64,000 nt of DNA from Bacteroides sedimenti (GCF_040365225.1 NZ_AP028055.1:2418001-2482000); one strand, 5' to 3'. Positions 46,093 through 53,389 are shown, counted from the stretch's first letter. Notes: generated by a model not told the origin, from the letters alone. Program-made: numbers and translations.

Positions 46093-46324
46093 AACTCTGT
46101 GTCCGCGCTAAGTTATCAATTCCAAACCTTTTTTAATTGATTCTGTAATGACCTATTTTATTTTGTAAAATAATCAATCAGCATATGATTTTCTTATAAT
46201 AAAACAACATACAAAATATTAACCAAAAATAAAATAGTGATGATAAACTAGTTATGTACTGTATTAAAAATCTAAATTCATCTTTTGATTTAATGGTTAA
46301 GATAGCCAAACTATCACTTTGCCA
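46093..46324. repeat. 232-bp direct repeat, copy 2, starting with a half junction palindrome (C)
   Basis: Identical by eye to 40355-40586. Its first 31 bp are the right part of the 45-bp palindrome (centre ACTCTGTGTCCGCGC plus arm TAAGTTATCAATTCC). The left arm is replaced by the IS3 end at 46092. The rest lies inside the intact membrane-protein gene. Confidence 0.85.
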
Positions 46325-46651
46325 GTTCTGCATAAGTGCTTTTATTACAATTAAAAGAATAAAAACTAAAGCAACAAAAACAAATCGTATATTAATCTTT
46401 ATATTCGTTAATCTATTCATACAAATAAATATGATTGCACTAAAAAAGATTGTTATAATCCCCCCTCCTATAAACAGCGAAGTTGGGGTTCCAATACAAT
46501 TGGACAATATGATATATACTAATGACATAAAAATACTATAAACATTTTGCAATAATACAAAAGTTAAAGCCCCTTTAAAGAATTGAGTATTCATCATTTT
46601 TTCTTTAATTAATGGTTTGTTCTTTTTTATTTTAGGTGAGAAAATATTCAT
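46178..46651 (-). CDS. Four-span membrane protein, probable immunity protein
   Basis: 157 residues with four hydrophobic segments (ALTFVLLQNVYSIFMSLVYI, FIGGGIITIFFSAIIFICM, FVFVALVFILLIVIKALM, LFYFWLIFCMLFYYKKIIC). Its ATG overlaps the stop of the upstream toxin-like tail (ATGA), which is the usual toxin-immunity coupling. A membrane immunity protein would suit a pore-forming or periplasmic toxin; inference. A second, truncated copy lies at 40440-40586. Confidence 0.65.
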   Translation of the reverse strand: MNIFSPKIKKNKPLIKEKMMNTQFFKGALTFVLLQNVYSIFMSLVYIILSNCIGTPTSLFIGGGIITIFFSAIIFICMNRLTNIKINIRFVFVALVFILLIVIKALMQNWQSDSLAILTIKSKDEFRFLIQYITSLSSLFYFWLIFCMLFYYKKIIC

Positions 46652-47005
46652 TCCTCATTTTTAAAGTCTTTTTCCCCATTCACTTTTCCTATTCGGCTTC
46701 CTGTAGCTAAATTAACACCTTCGCTTTCACCTCTTCCTGAAGCAAAAATATTTAAAATTTCTCTTGCAATAGATTTACAAATGCATTCTCCCTCATATCC
46801 ACGAATATATCCTGATTCATATCCTAAATTATAGTTTGCATCACCAGGATAAGTAAATGATCTTTTTTCTGGTAATTCACTAAGTGGATACCCCAAAGTA
46901 TTTAATCTTGTAGATGTTTCTGAATCATCAATAGCGCCTTCATTTTGATATTTTATAACTTCTTTTTTTAATAATATTATTTTACTATCCGGAATAACAA
47001 TTATT
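46648..47005 (-). pseudogene. Orphan toxin C-terminal domain
   Basis: The frame is open through palindrome D (to 47079) but the native sequence starts at about 47005: IIVIPDSKIILLKKEVIKYQ, LNTLGYPLSELPEKRSFTYP, YNLGYESGYIRGYEGECICK, EGVNLATGSRIGKVNGEKDF. The Gly/Tyr-rich segment followed by a helix could be a pore-forming or surface-active CT; no enzyme motif recognised. Its body has lost the upstream toxin carrier. It overlaps the membrane immunity-like gene by ATGA. Confidence 0.5.
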
Positions 47006-47050
47006 GGGATTGATAACTTAGCGCGGACACAGAGCAAAGTTAACCATTCC
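47006..47050. repeat. 45-bp junction palindrome, copy D
   Basis: GGGATTGATAACTTA, centre GCGCGGACACAGAGC, then AAAGTTAACCATTCC. The arms pair imperfectly. It sits exactly between the toxin remnant and a direct repeat that starts at 47051 (attagcaat), whose other copy starts at 50006. Confidence 0.7.
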
Positions 47051-47137
47051 ATTAGCAATATAAAAAGGGAATCAGACACAGTTAGTTTTCTATCATTTGT
47101 TTTTTTTCTGATATTCAGAAACTTTTAATGCAATAAA
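47051..47137. repeat. Partial duplicate of the 3' end of the gene at 50048 (copy of 50006-50089)
   Basis: attagcaatataaaaagg onward matches 50006-50089 with few differences. On the minus strand 47093-47140 still encodes IALKVSEYQKKNK and stop, the tail of the small membrane protein whose intact relative ends IALKVSEYQRKKE. It is a leftover from cassette recombination. Confidence 0.75.
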
Positions 47138-47163
47138 GTTCACGCTGCGTTACAATTCAACTC

Positions 47164-47333
47164 ATTTTGCACAACCGGATAAATTTGCTAGTCCACCAAG
47201 CTCTCACCTAGCGATGTGTTGTATATAACACTCTTCCAAAATAAATTATATCCTCATACTATTGTCAATAAATCAACTTCTCATAAGGCTGATTACGACA
47301 CCAGTAATCAAACATTCTTGAATATCTATTCCA
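47164..47333 (-). pseudogene. Decayed C-terminal end of a secreted-protein cassette (copy of 51450-51619)
   Basis: Minus strand reads RYSRMFDYWCRNQPYEKLIY, a stop, then fragments ending VLYTTHR. This matches the tail RMFDYWYRNQPYEKLVYRQE ... VLYTTYR of the gene at 51494. So a full copy of that gene once ended here and its coding part was replaced by the unrelated middle of 47326-47802. Confidence 0.7.
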
Positions 47334-47802
47334 TTTTAATAATTTCACGACCATAAGTTAAGCCTGACTCATTTTCTAAATAAGATGCTATATACTTAAG
47401 ATATTTTATTTGCTCTTTTTCGGACAGTTTCAAATACTCAATGCATTCAATATATTCCTTTAAAACCCCAACAGGGTCAAAAGCCCCAACACTCTTAAAT
47501 ATAAATATTTTATTATCTTTATAAATAAAAATACATCTTGGGAAATGGGGGCCTTGACCTTGGAAAGAATATAACCCATCTTTGAAAACCAAATCTTTTC
47601 TATCTACGATATTCCAGACATTCCTACCTGCATTTACACTATCACAGTCAGTTATTAACTTATATGCATTCTCAAGTTTTAAGCTAATGCTATCAGGCAC
47701 TTCCACCCTATGAAATGGATTATATTTTTTCTGTGCAATACTCTGACAATTAATTCCTAATAAGAATACAACCAGAAGAAAAAAAATGTCTTTCTTAATC
47801 AT
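47326..47802 (-). CDS. Secreted protein with recombined C-terminus
   Basis: 158 residues from MIKKDIFFLLVVFLLGINCQ, a signal peptide; a start 12 codons upstream is also in frame. The first 25 residues and 230 bp of upstream DNA nearly match the gene at 51494-51973, but the mature domain is different (NPFHRVEVPDSISLKLENAY, YLKLSEKEQIKYLKYIASYL). Function unknown; immunity-like by context. Codon use is AT-rich like the rest of the array. Confidence 0.55.
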   Translation of the reverse strand: MIKKDIFFLLVVFLLGINCQSIAQKKYNPFHRVEVPDSISLKLENAYKLITDCDSVNAGRNVWNIVDRKDLVFKDGLYSFQGQGPHFPRCIFIYKDNKIFIFKSVGAFDPVGVLKEYIECIEYLKLSEKEQIKYLKYIASYLENESGLTYGREIIKME

Positions 47803-48004
47803 TAGTAAGTCCCCTTGTTTTGATCCTTGTTCTTTCATAATATTATTTCAATATAGGCATATCCCTTTTAACCCAACAGTTCCTAATTCTTCTTGTAGAG
47901 CTGCAATGCCATATTTACATATTCTTGAATACTAAATTGAATATTCAGTTAGATTTCTTATTATAAACCGTTTATAACAGAGCCCATAACTAAACACAAA
48001 TATA
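47731..48004. repeat. Direct repeat, signal-peptide/upstream module, copy 1
   Basis: About 274 bp covering the signal-peptide codons and upstream region. It nearly matches 51902-52174, with scattered substitutions increasing at the far end. It gives the two secreted genes a common promoter and export signal. Confidence 0.75.
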
Positions 48005-48005
48005 G

Positions 48006-48434
48006 TTAGAGACTGATATCACCTTTTACAAAATAATATTTTTTCCCTTTTGTAATATAGTAATTATTGTCTGCTCCTTTTCCTTTTTCAAATTTAAAGG
48101 TCTGTTGTGGCTTATTGTCGTACTTTAATATCAATTCATTGCCACTTAATTTAAACGTTCCGTGCAAAACTTCTATTTCCTCTGTTTTAATATTGAAGTC
48201 ATTAAAAACAAAGGTTCTGTCTTCATTAAACGTTATGTTTATATCAGCAGCGTGAGGTATAAACCATTCCCCAATCAAACATTGTTCTATTTTTGTATTT
48301 TTCGATTTGTCGCCTTTAATAGTATCATTTAACACAACGGCATATTTAATTTCATCTATATTTGTTCCTGCTTCACATTGCACAAAAGGAACAATGCATA
48401 AAACTGAGATGAACATTAAATTAAACTTACTCAT
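48006..48434 (-). CDS. Lipocalin-like putative lipoprotein, candidate immunity protein
   Basis: 142 residues from MSKFNLMFISVLCIVPFVQC, a lipoprotein-like signal. The mature part has CLIGEWFIPHAADINITFNE then DRTFVFNDF and LHGTFKLSGNELILKYDN, a pattern like lipocalin-like (DUF4488/5004-type) Bacteroidota proteins: a GxW-type start and repeated beta strands. Ligand unknown. It is 40 bp or more from its neighbours and not coupled. Confidence 0.55.
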   Translation of the reverse strand: MSKFNLMFISVLCIVPFVQCEAGTNIDEIKYAVVLNDTIKGDKSKNTKIEQCLIGEWFIPHAADINITFNEDRTFVFNDFNIKTEEIEVLHGTFKLSGNELILKYDNKPQQTFKFEKGKGADNNYYITKGKKYYFVKGDISL

Positions 48435-48515
48435 AATCAAGCTATTTATAGATTGTATCATCATATAAACGATATTTATATATGTAATTGAATCATATTT
48501 GTTTGGATGAAATAC

Positions 48516-49070
48516 CTACTTCGTACACATTGGAAACATTTCCATCAATTTAAAATTACTATTTTCAAAAGAATACAACCATTGTGAAAACATGTCTATG
48601 ATTGCCATTTCTTCAACAATTTGTGGAATTTCTCCTTTTTTTAGCTTCCTAAAAGTAGGTATTCTATAAAACAAGCTGAGTTTGCTTTTGGTTACATTAA
48701 ATAGAGCTGGAGGTATTTCACCGTATACAAAGCAGATATGTTTATTTACATAAAAACACCCTTTAGGATCTAAACTTACAAAACAAGAGCTGCTAGCTCC
48801 AGTTTCAAATTTGAGTACATATTTATCAGATGATTCATTAGGGAAATAAAATGAATCTGACATTATACGTACTGACATCATAAGGGTATCACTATAATAA
48901 TCACATTTTTTCTCTGCCTCAAACATATCTATAATCAAATCATGTAATGCATTATTTTTACATTCCAATAAAGGTACAGATTTTTTCTTATAAATATATT
49001 TATCAAAGGTATCAGCCTTCAAACAATTAAGAAGAGAAAAGAACAAAATAAACATTGCTATTTTCTTCAT
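48516..49070 (-). CDS. Secreted protein of unknown function
   Basis: 184 residues with a signal peptide MKKIAMFILFFSLLNCLKAD. The mature part has several Cys (LLECKNNA, EKKCDYYSD, SSSCFVSLDPKGCFYVNKHI, HICFVYGE, FPMCTK), which may form disulfides in the periplasm. No family recognised. It is part of the minus-strand cassette series. Confidence 0.5.
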   Translation of the reverse strand: MKKIAMFILFFSLLNCLKADTFDKYIYKKKSVPLLECKNNALHDLIIDMFEAEKKCDYYSDTLMMSVRIMSDSFYFPNESSDKYVLKFETGASSSCFVSLDPKGCFYVNKHICFVYGEIPPALFNVTKSKLSLFYRIPTFRKLKKGEIPQIVEEMAIIDMFSQWLYSFENSNFKLMEMFPMCTK

Positions 49071-49154
49071 TTCAGTACGATTTTAAAATTATTTACATTC
49101 ATATCTCGTAACTTTAAAGTGTTCGTTTTTTCGGGGAGAGGTCAAACTGATATC

Positions 49155-49748
49155 CTATAGAATTAATACTATTTTACCGTCTTTTTGAATGTAGTAGTAT
49201 TTTGTATATTTAGTTTCTTTTGATTCATATGTATTTGTTTCTTTAATAAGCTTGACATCTATGTACTTTGTATAGATAAGTTCAATTTTATCCGGCGAAT
49301 ATATTTTGGATTGGAATGTGTAATCTCTTGTGTCGCCATATCCACCGTTAACAAGAATTCTTGAAATTAATTTTCCGTCAAAAGTCATTGTTTCTAAGAC
49401 AATTTCTCCTATCGTTTCGTTAATTTCTTCAGGTAAATAATGTCGACTATAAAAAATGAGCCAATAATTATCAAATTTCTTTTTGCCTCCAAAACAATAT
49501 TCATAATCGTTATTAAATTCCCAGAAGGAATCATCTTTTGTTCTTAAATAAGTATCGTATTCAACTCTATTGATGTGCTTAGTTTTCAGATTACTCAAAA
49601 GAACAAAAAACTGCTCAGGTTCTAGTGGAAAACTCACATCAGTAAATTTATTGACGAATTGATTAAAATTGTCTTTATTCAATTGTTGCCCTTTCAATAA
49701 ACATAAAGGCAATATCAACAATATGATAATAAGACTTCTATTTTTCAT
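49155..49748 (-). CDS. Secreted protein coupled to a toxin remnant, candidate immunity protein
   Basis: 197 residues with a signal peptide MKNRSLIIILLILPLCLLKG. The mature part is beta-rich (YDTYLRTKDDSFWEFNNDYE, ETMTFDGKLISRILVNGGYG, KYTKYYYIQKDGKIVLIL). Its ATG overlaps the stop of the upstream toxin-like remnant (ATGA at 49745-49748). This is one of the three clearest CT-immunity couplings in the region. An exported immunity protein would neutralise a toxin acting in the periplasm. Confidence 0.6.
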   Translation of the reverse strand: MKNRSLIIILLILPLCLLKGQQLNKDNFNQFVNKFTDVSFPLEPEQFFVLLSNLKTKHINRVEYDTYLRTKDDSFWEFNNDYEYCFGGKKKFDNYWLIFYSRHYLPEEINETIGEIVLETMTFDGKLISRILVNGGYGDTRDYTFQSKIYSPDKIELIYTKYIDVKLIKETNTYESKETKYTKYYYIQKDGKIVLIL

Positions 49749-50005
49749 CTTGGTGGTCTTATATTTGTTATTACAATTGATTTCTTTAGAACTTTGCTAC
49801 AACTTGTTAATGTTTTATCATTGAAAATATTGGCGCCTGCAACATACCCTGCTGCAATATTTCCTATATCTATTGCCGAACTATACGTTACTACTCCGGT
49901 GCATTTGTTCTCACCTATTGTCATTCATCAATTTTGCCCTATGCTTTCAATGGGTTTATCTGTTCCATTAGTCGTTCTGAAATCATATTTTTCTCCATTT
50001 CCATG
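49745..50005 (-). pseudogene. Orphan toxin C-terminal domain broken by two stops
   Basis: One frame reads NHGNGEKYDFRTTNGTDKPI then ESIGQN, two consecutive TGA codons (49930-49925), an ATG, and MTIGENKCTGVVTYSSAIDI, GNIAAGYVAGANIFNDKTLT, ending VLKKSIVITNIRPPR. The NHGNG start at 50005, just where the flanking repeat ends, looks like the start of a swapped CT module. A small ORF of 59 codons after the stops could still be translated. Confidence 0.5.
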
Positions 50006-50089
50006 ATTAGCAATATAAAAAGGAAATCAGACACAGTTAGTTTTCTATCATTCCTTTTTTCTCTGATATTCAGAAACTTTTAATGCAAT
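50006..50089. repeat. Direct repeat partner of 47051-47137
   Basis: Starts attagcaatataaaaagg at 50006 and contains the 3' end of the gene at 50048-50257. The other copy is next to palindrome D. The shared boundary (attagcaat) marks the point where toxin modules were exchanged. Confidence 0.75.
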
Positions 50090-50257
50090 CAAATTCCCTA
50101 AATATAAACCAAGGATAAAGAAGTAGATAAAGCCATAAATAGCTGTAATCTCAATATCCAAACAATAAAGTCCCACTAAAAACAGGAAATACGCATAAAA
50201 TATATTTAATAATATCTCTTTTGAATATTTGCAAAAATAATCTACAATTTGCTTCAT
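50048..50257 (-). CDS. 69-residue two-span membrane protein
   Basis: MKQIVDYFCKYSKEILLNIF, then two hydrophobic helices (FYAYFLFLVGLYCLDIEITA, YGFIYFFILGLYLGNLIALK) and a basic tail. Its ATG overlaps the stop of the preceding 56-residue gene. Probably half of a two-gene membrane immunity or holin-like module. A 3' fragment is duplicated at 47093-47140. Confidence 0.55.
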   Translation of the reverse strand: MKQIVDYFCKYSKEILLNIFYAYFLFLVGLYCLDIEITAIYGFIYFFILGLYLGNLIALKVSEYQRKKE

Positions 50258-50424
50258 TTATTTTTCCTCCTTAATATTTCTAGAATAATAATTATAACAA
50301 CTAAAGTAGCTATAATTTTCCAAGAATTATTGCGAATTATAACTGGCAATTTATCTCTAAAAAACATATCAATGCTTACAGCTGCTATTGTTATGATATT
50401 GAGGATATTTCTTAATTTATCCAT
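50254..50424 (-). CDS. 56-residue single- or two-span membrane protein
   Basis: Starts MDKLRNILNIITIAAVSIDM and ends SWKIIATLVVIIIILEILRR then KNK. It has a hydrophobic N-terminal segment and a strong second span. It contains a good ribosome-binding AGGAGG near its end that serves the next gene. The ATGA overlap with 50257 shows coupling. Function unknown. Confidence 0.5.
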   Translation of the reverse strand: MDKLRNILNIITIAAVSIDMFFRDKLPVIIRNNSWKIIATLVVIIIILEILRRKNK

Positions 50425-50451
50425 GGTATATGTGGTATATTTTATAAAAAC

Positions 50452-50604
50452 TCAACTCATCCGTTCTGAACCTCGATTTCCTAATGGCTTTTGATAAATA
50501 ATCGCCGATATAACTTGTTTTTGTTGAAACTCATAACGCAACTCATTATTTGAGCCGATGTAATCATCATAATCTAATTCTAAAAGTATGTAATATAAAT
50601 TCAT
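50452..50604 (-). CDS. 50-residue ORF, possibly a decayed cassette gene
   Basis: MNLYYILLELDYDDYIGSNN, ELRYEFQQKQVISAIIYQKP, then LGNRGSERMS and stop. It is polar and may be a C-terminal remnant with a chance ATG. It lies just upstream of the two small membrane genes. Confidence 0.3.
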   Translation of the reverse strand: MNLYYILLELDYDDYIGSNNELRYEFQQKQVISAIIYQKPLGNRGSERMS

Positions 50605-50648
50605 TTAATTTCAGCTTTTGTCGTTTATGTATTTTTTTTCAAGACCAC

Positions 50649-50790
50649 TTATTGGTAATTAATTTGTTCGGATAATTTTCGAATAAGATATGCCCATAGA
50701 TTTAAATTTATGGGAGAGGGGGTTGTTGGCATAAATATATGAAATTCGCCAAAACGCTCTTTATTATAAACTTTACGTGCAAGAATCATA
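50649..50790 (-). pseudogene. Possible orphan toxin C-terminal remnant
   Basis: An open frame running out of the 3' end of the SH3-like gene reads ARKVYNKERFGEFHIFMPTT, then PSPINLNLWAYLIRKLSEQI and stop. A soluble C-terminal tail of this sort could be a CT remnant, but the start is not defined and coding character is weak. Confidence 0.2.
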
Positions 50791-51288
50791 AATATCACAA
50801 CATTGATATTCATAAGGTAACCAATATCTATACAGTATGTTTTTATGAAACACTTCAATTTTCAACCAAGAATTACTAATATCTAGTACTTTAACAAGAA
50901 AACTTCCATATAATGTAATTTTAACATTATTGGATTTACGATCGGGCTTTTCATATATTATATAAATAGTATTACGTGGACGAAGGTAAATACCTGTATC
51001 TGTTATTTTCACCCATCCTCGGATCTGTTTTTTGTTATTATTTGTCGACGACGCAATTACGTTAATCATGCTATCTTTTTTTGATTTAAAATCAAACCAA
51101 TAATAATTCTCCGCAATGGAATCATCTTCTATTTTAGCAATTATTTTTTCTTTAGTCCATGAATTGTATATATTTACAATTTTATTTGAACGAAAATTTA
51201 ATAGAACAACTTTTTGTTTTTGAGCTATTTGTCCAGACAAATTCCCTATTAGTAACAAATATATTATAAATAAAAACAGTTTCTTCAT
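50773..51288 (-). CDS. Secreted SH3-like protein
   Basis: 171 residues with a signal peptide MKKLFLFIIYLLLIGNLSGQ. The C-terminal half looks like a bacterial SH3 domain (GWVKITDTGIYLRPRNTIYI, SFLVKVLDISNSWLKIEVFH, YRYWLPYEYQCC). In Bacteroides such small SH3 proteins occur in toxin-immunity regions, but this is a context inference. It is AT-rich and preceded by a gene-free 200 bp. Confidence 0.5.
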   Translation of the reverse strand: MKKLFLFIIYLLLIGNLSGQIAQKQKVVLLNFRSNKIVNIYNSWTKEKIIAKIEDDSIAENYYWFDFKSKKDSMINVIASSTNNNKKQIRGWVKITDTGIYLRPRNTIYIIYEKPDRKSNNVKITLYGSFLVKVLDISNSWLKIEVFHKNILYRYWLPYEYQCCDIYDSCT

Positions 51289-51449
51289 AGTTGTTATATT
51301 GTTTTAAAAATTAGTGCAAACCAGCGTTAGCTCTCCTTTCCAAATAACCACTTTTTGAACCAATTGCCCTTTTGTTGATAAGCCAGACAAACTGTTAATA
51401 ATTAAGTTTTTTGAACGATAAAGTTTCACGTTGATTTGAAACTTCGCTT

Positions 51450-51619
51450 ATTTTGCACAACCGGATAAATTTGCTAGTCCACCAAGCTCTCACCTAGCGA
51501 TATGTCGTATATAACACTCCTCCCAAATAAGCTAAATCCCCATATTCTTGTCTATAAACCAACTTCTCATAAGGCTGATTACGATACCAGTAATCAAACA
51601 TTCTTGAATATCTATTCCA
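51450..51619. repeat. Direct repeat, 3' module, copy 2 (partner of 47164-47333)
   Basis: Begins attttgcacaaccggataaa and runs through the C-terminal codons of the gene at 51494. The partner copy is decayed. Together with the 5' module it brackets the swapped interior of these genes. Confidence 0.75.
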
Positions 51620-51973
51620 AATCTCTCTTTGATATCGGGACATTTTCCTTTCGTTATGGTAAATGCAAAACTGTTTATTTGTTGTTAGTGATTTAACATG
51701 CAAATCTGTCAGTTCTACCGATTTTACAATCACCGGTTTACTGATATCATTTAAAGGGTATTCAAACTTTAAAGCAACTCTAAATAAAATTCTCAAAGAA
51801 TCTTGAATAAGAGTATCCTTTATGCACAATCGTTCTCTTTTATAATTTACACCTACTTTTACAGTATCAAAAAGTAACGGTACAAAATTCGTCGGTTTTT
51901 CCTGTGCAATACTCTGACAATTAATTCCTAATAAGAATACAACCAGAAGGGAAAAAATGCCTTTCTTAACCAT
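51494..51973 (-). CDS. Secreted protein sharing its signal region with the gene at 47326
   Basis: 159 residues from MVKKGIFSLLVVFLLGINCQ, a signal peptide; an in-frame start lies 12 codons upstream at 52009. The mature part has DTVKVGVNYKRERLCIKDTL, VVKSVELTDLHV and the tail DYWYRNQPYEKLVYRQEYGD. No family recognised. Its 5' flank and signal codons are repeated at 47731-48004 and its 3' end at 47164-47333. So it appears to be the unrecombined version of that cassette. Confidence 0.55.
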   Translation of the reverse strand: MVKKGIFSLLVVFLLGINCQSIAQEKPTNFVPLLFDTVKVGVNYKRERLCIKDTLIQDSLRILFRVALKFEYPLNDISKPVIVKSVELTDLHVKSLTTNKQFCIYHNERKMSRYQREIWNRYSRMFDYWYRNQPYEKLVYRQEYGDLAYLGGVLYTTYR

Positions 51974-52174
51974 TGGTAAGTCCCCTTGTTTTGATCCTTG
52001 TTCTTTCATAATATTATTTCAATATAGGCATATCCCTTTTAACCCAACAGTTCCTAATTCTTCTTGTAGAGCTGCAATGCCATATTTACATATTCTTGAA
52101 TCCTAAATTGAAGATACATTTACAGTTCTTATTATAAACCGTTTATATCACAGCTCATTACTAAACACAAATAT
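51902..52174. repeat. Direct repeat, signal-peptide/upstream module, copy 2
   Basis: Partner of 47731-48004. It is also the outer edge of the AT-rich array: beyond about 52250 the hairpin family begins. Confidence 0.75.
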
Positions 52175-52250
52175 AAAAACATATTTTATCAATTTGTCTT
52201 TTATTTGTTTTTTATTTTCAATATAGCTTTAATGGTTTATGCAGATTAAT

Positions 52251-52286
52251 GAAAGGTGGCACAAAACACTTTTGTCCCACCTTTCC
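52251..52286. repeat. Short hairpin related to the long hairpin family
   Basis: gaaaggtgg (52251-52259) pairs with ccacctttc (52277-52285). The ggtggca/tcccacc composition resembles the arms of the first long element, but there is no core. A similar short pair, ggggtgg ... cccaccc, lies at 52506-52537. They may be shortened relatives. Confidence 0.4.
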
Positions 52287-52311
52287 AGGAACAAACATAA
52301 TATTTACTTTG

Positions 52312-52450
52312 GGGTGGCAGAGGTGGCACTAAAAAAGGATGTATTACGGTTTCAGAAAATGAAAAATGAAAAATCTTCAAAAATACTTTTTTTCGTTTTA
52401 GGATTTACAGAAAGGTAAATAGGTCGTTTTCTCTGCCACCTCTGCCACCC
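52312..52450. repeat. Long hairpin element H1
   Basis: Arms GGGTGGCAGAGGTGGCA (52312-52328) and its exact complement (52434-52450), 17 bp, separated by 105 nt. The arm is a tandem of the 9-mer GGTGGCAGA. The interior contains gaaaatgaaaaatgaaaa, then tcttcaaaaatac and ttttttc, and is itself imperfectly self-complementary (TTTCAGAAAAT facing ATTTACAGAAA). Confidence 0.85.
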
Positions 52451-52582
52451 ATCATTATATACAACACTCATTATCAATGGGATATAATTTAGAAATAAAA
52501 GGTTCGGGGTGGCAGACAATTGCTTTCTCTCCCACCCAAAGCCTTGTTTTTGCACCACTTCCGGTAAGGAATAGTCTAAAAG

Positions 52583-52721
52583 GTGGTGTAGATGGTGTAG
52601 ATAAAACGACTGTTTTTCAATTCTAGAAAATGAAAAATGAAAATTCTTCTAAAATACTTTTTTTCAAATATGATTTTCTGGAAACGTAATAAGCTTGTTT
52701 TTAGTGCACCATGTACACCAC
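52583..52721. repeat. Long hairpin element H2
   Basis: Arm GTGGTGTAGATGGTGTA (52583-52599) pairs at 15 of 17 positions with 52705-52721. The spacing is 105 nt, the same as H1. The arm contains the tandem 9-mer GGTGTAGAT. The interior core gaaaatgaaaaatgaaaatt, cttctaaaatac, tttttttc is nearly the same as in H1, while the arms are different. Confidence 0.85.
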
Positions 52722-53066
52722 GTCATTTTATACAATACTGATAATCATTTTATTACATCACTCAAATAATGGTGCAGAGGAAATAACAGTTCCGGTAATA
52801 TCACAAAAAGGGTCTTAATTGGATGGGTTCCGACGATAAAAGCGGATAAAAACAGCATACGGCTGCCTATTGTGGTGCTTTGAATTGTTCAGACTAACAG
52901 TTGACCTTTACAAATGCAGCACGCAATTGTCTGTTGTGGTGTGTTTTTCGATAGGACATGCCGATTCTGGATATGATAACGACGCACCACTCCCCTGTTA
53001 CGGTAACTGTACCCGGCAAATCTAATTATGGAGTTGCCTCAGTACAATAGTTCTTTGTCCATGGAG

Positions 53067-53206
53067 AACTAATCAAAACAACCGGGAAAACTAACCAAAA
53101 CAACGGCAAGAGTTAGCCCAATCTTGTACATGTTTCACCTCAATCTTGTACATGTTTGGGTTCAATCTTGTACATGATTACCCCCTAATCTTGTACATGA
53201 TTGGGG
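53067..53206. repeat. 22-bp-period repeat array 2
   Basis: Units start at 53067, 53089 and 53111 (aactaatc, aactaacc, agttagcc). Then AATCTTGTACATG begins at 53120, 53142, 53164 and 53187: spacings of 22, 22 and 23. The unit tails differ (tttcacct, tttgggtt, attacccc, attgggg). It shows the same period and leading units as the array at 12119-12232. Its repeats of about 13-15 conserved and 7-9 variable bases are too short for a CRISPR array. Confidence 0.75.
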
Positions 53207-53389
53207 TAATTGATGGTGTTGGCTGGGTTAATTCATTGTCTAGTTTCCCTAATCGCTGGTTCTGGGTTGTCTACTGTTGTTCTAAATTCTGTAATGGGTT
53301 GACTAATGAACTCTGAACCCTGATTTGGGTTGTCTTTAATATCTATAACGCAGATAACCAGCCACATATTACTACAAGGTTATTCTCCA

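Noticed and set aside
53067..53206. Possible CRISPR array
   Set aside because: The conserved part is only 13-15 bp and the variable part 7-9 bp with a 22-bp period. CRISPR units are about 60-75 bp with 23 bp or longer repeats, and no cas gene is in the window.
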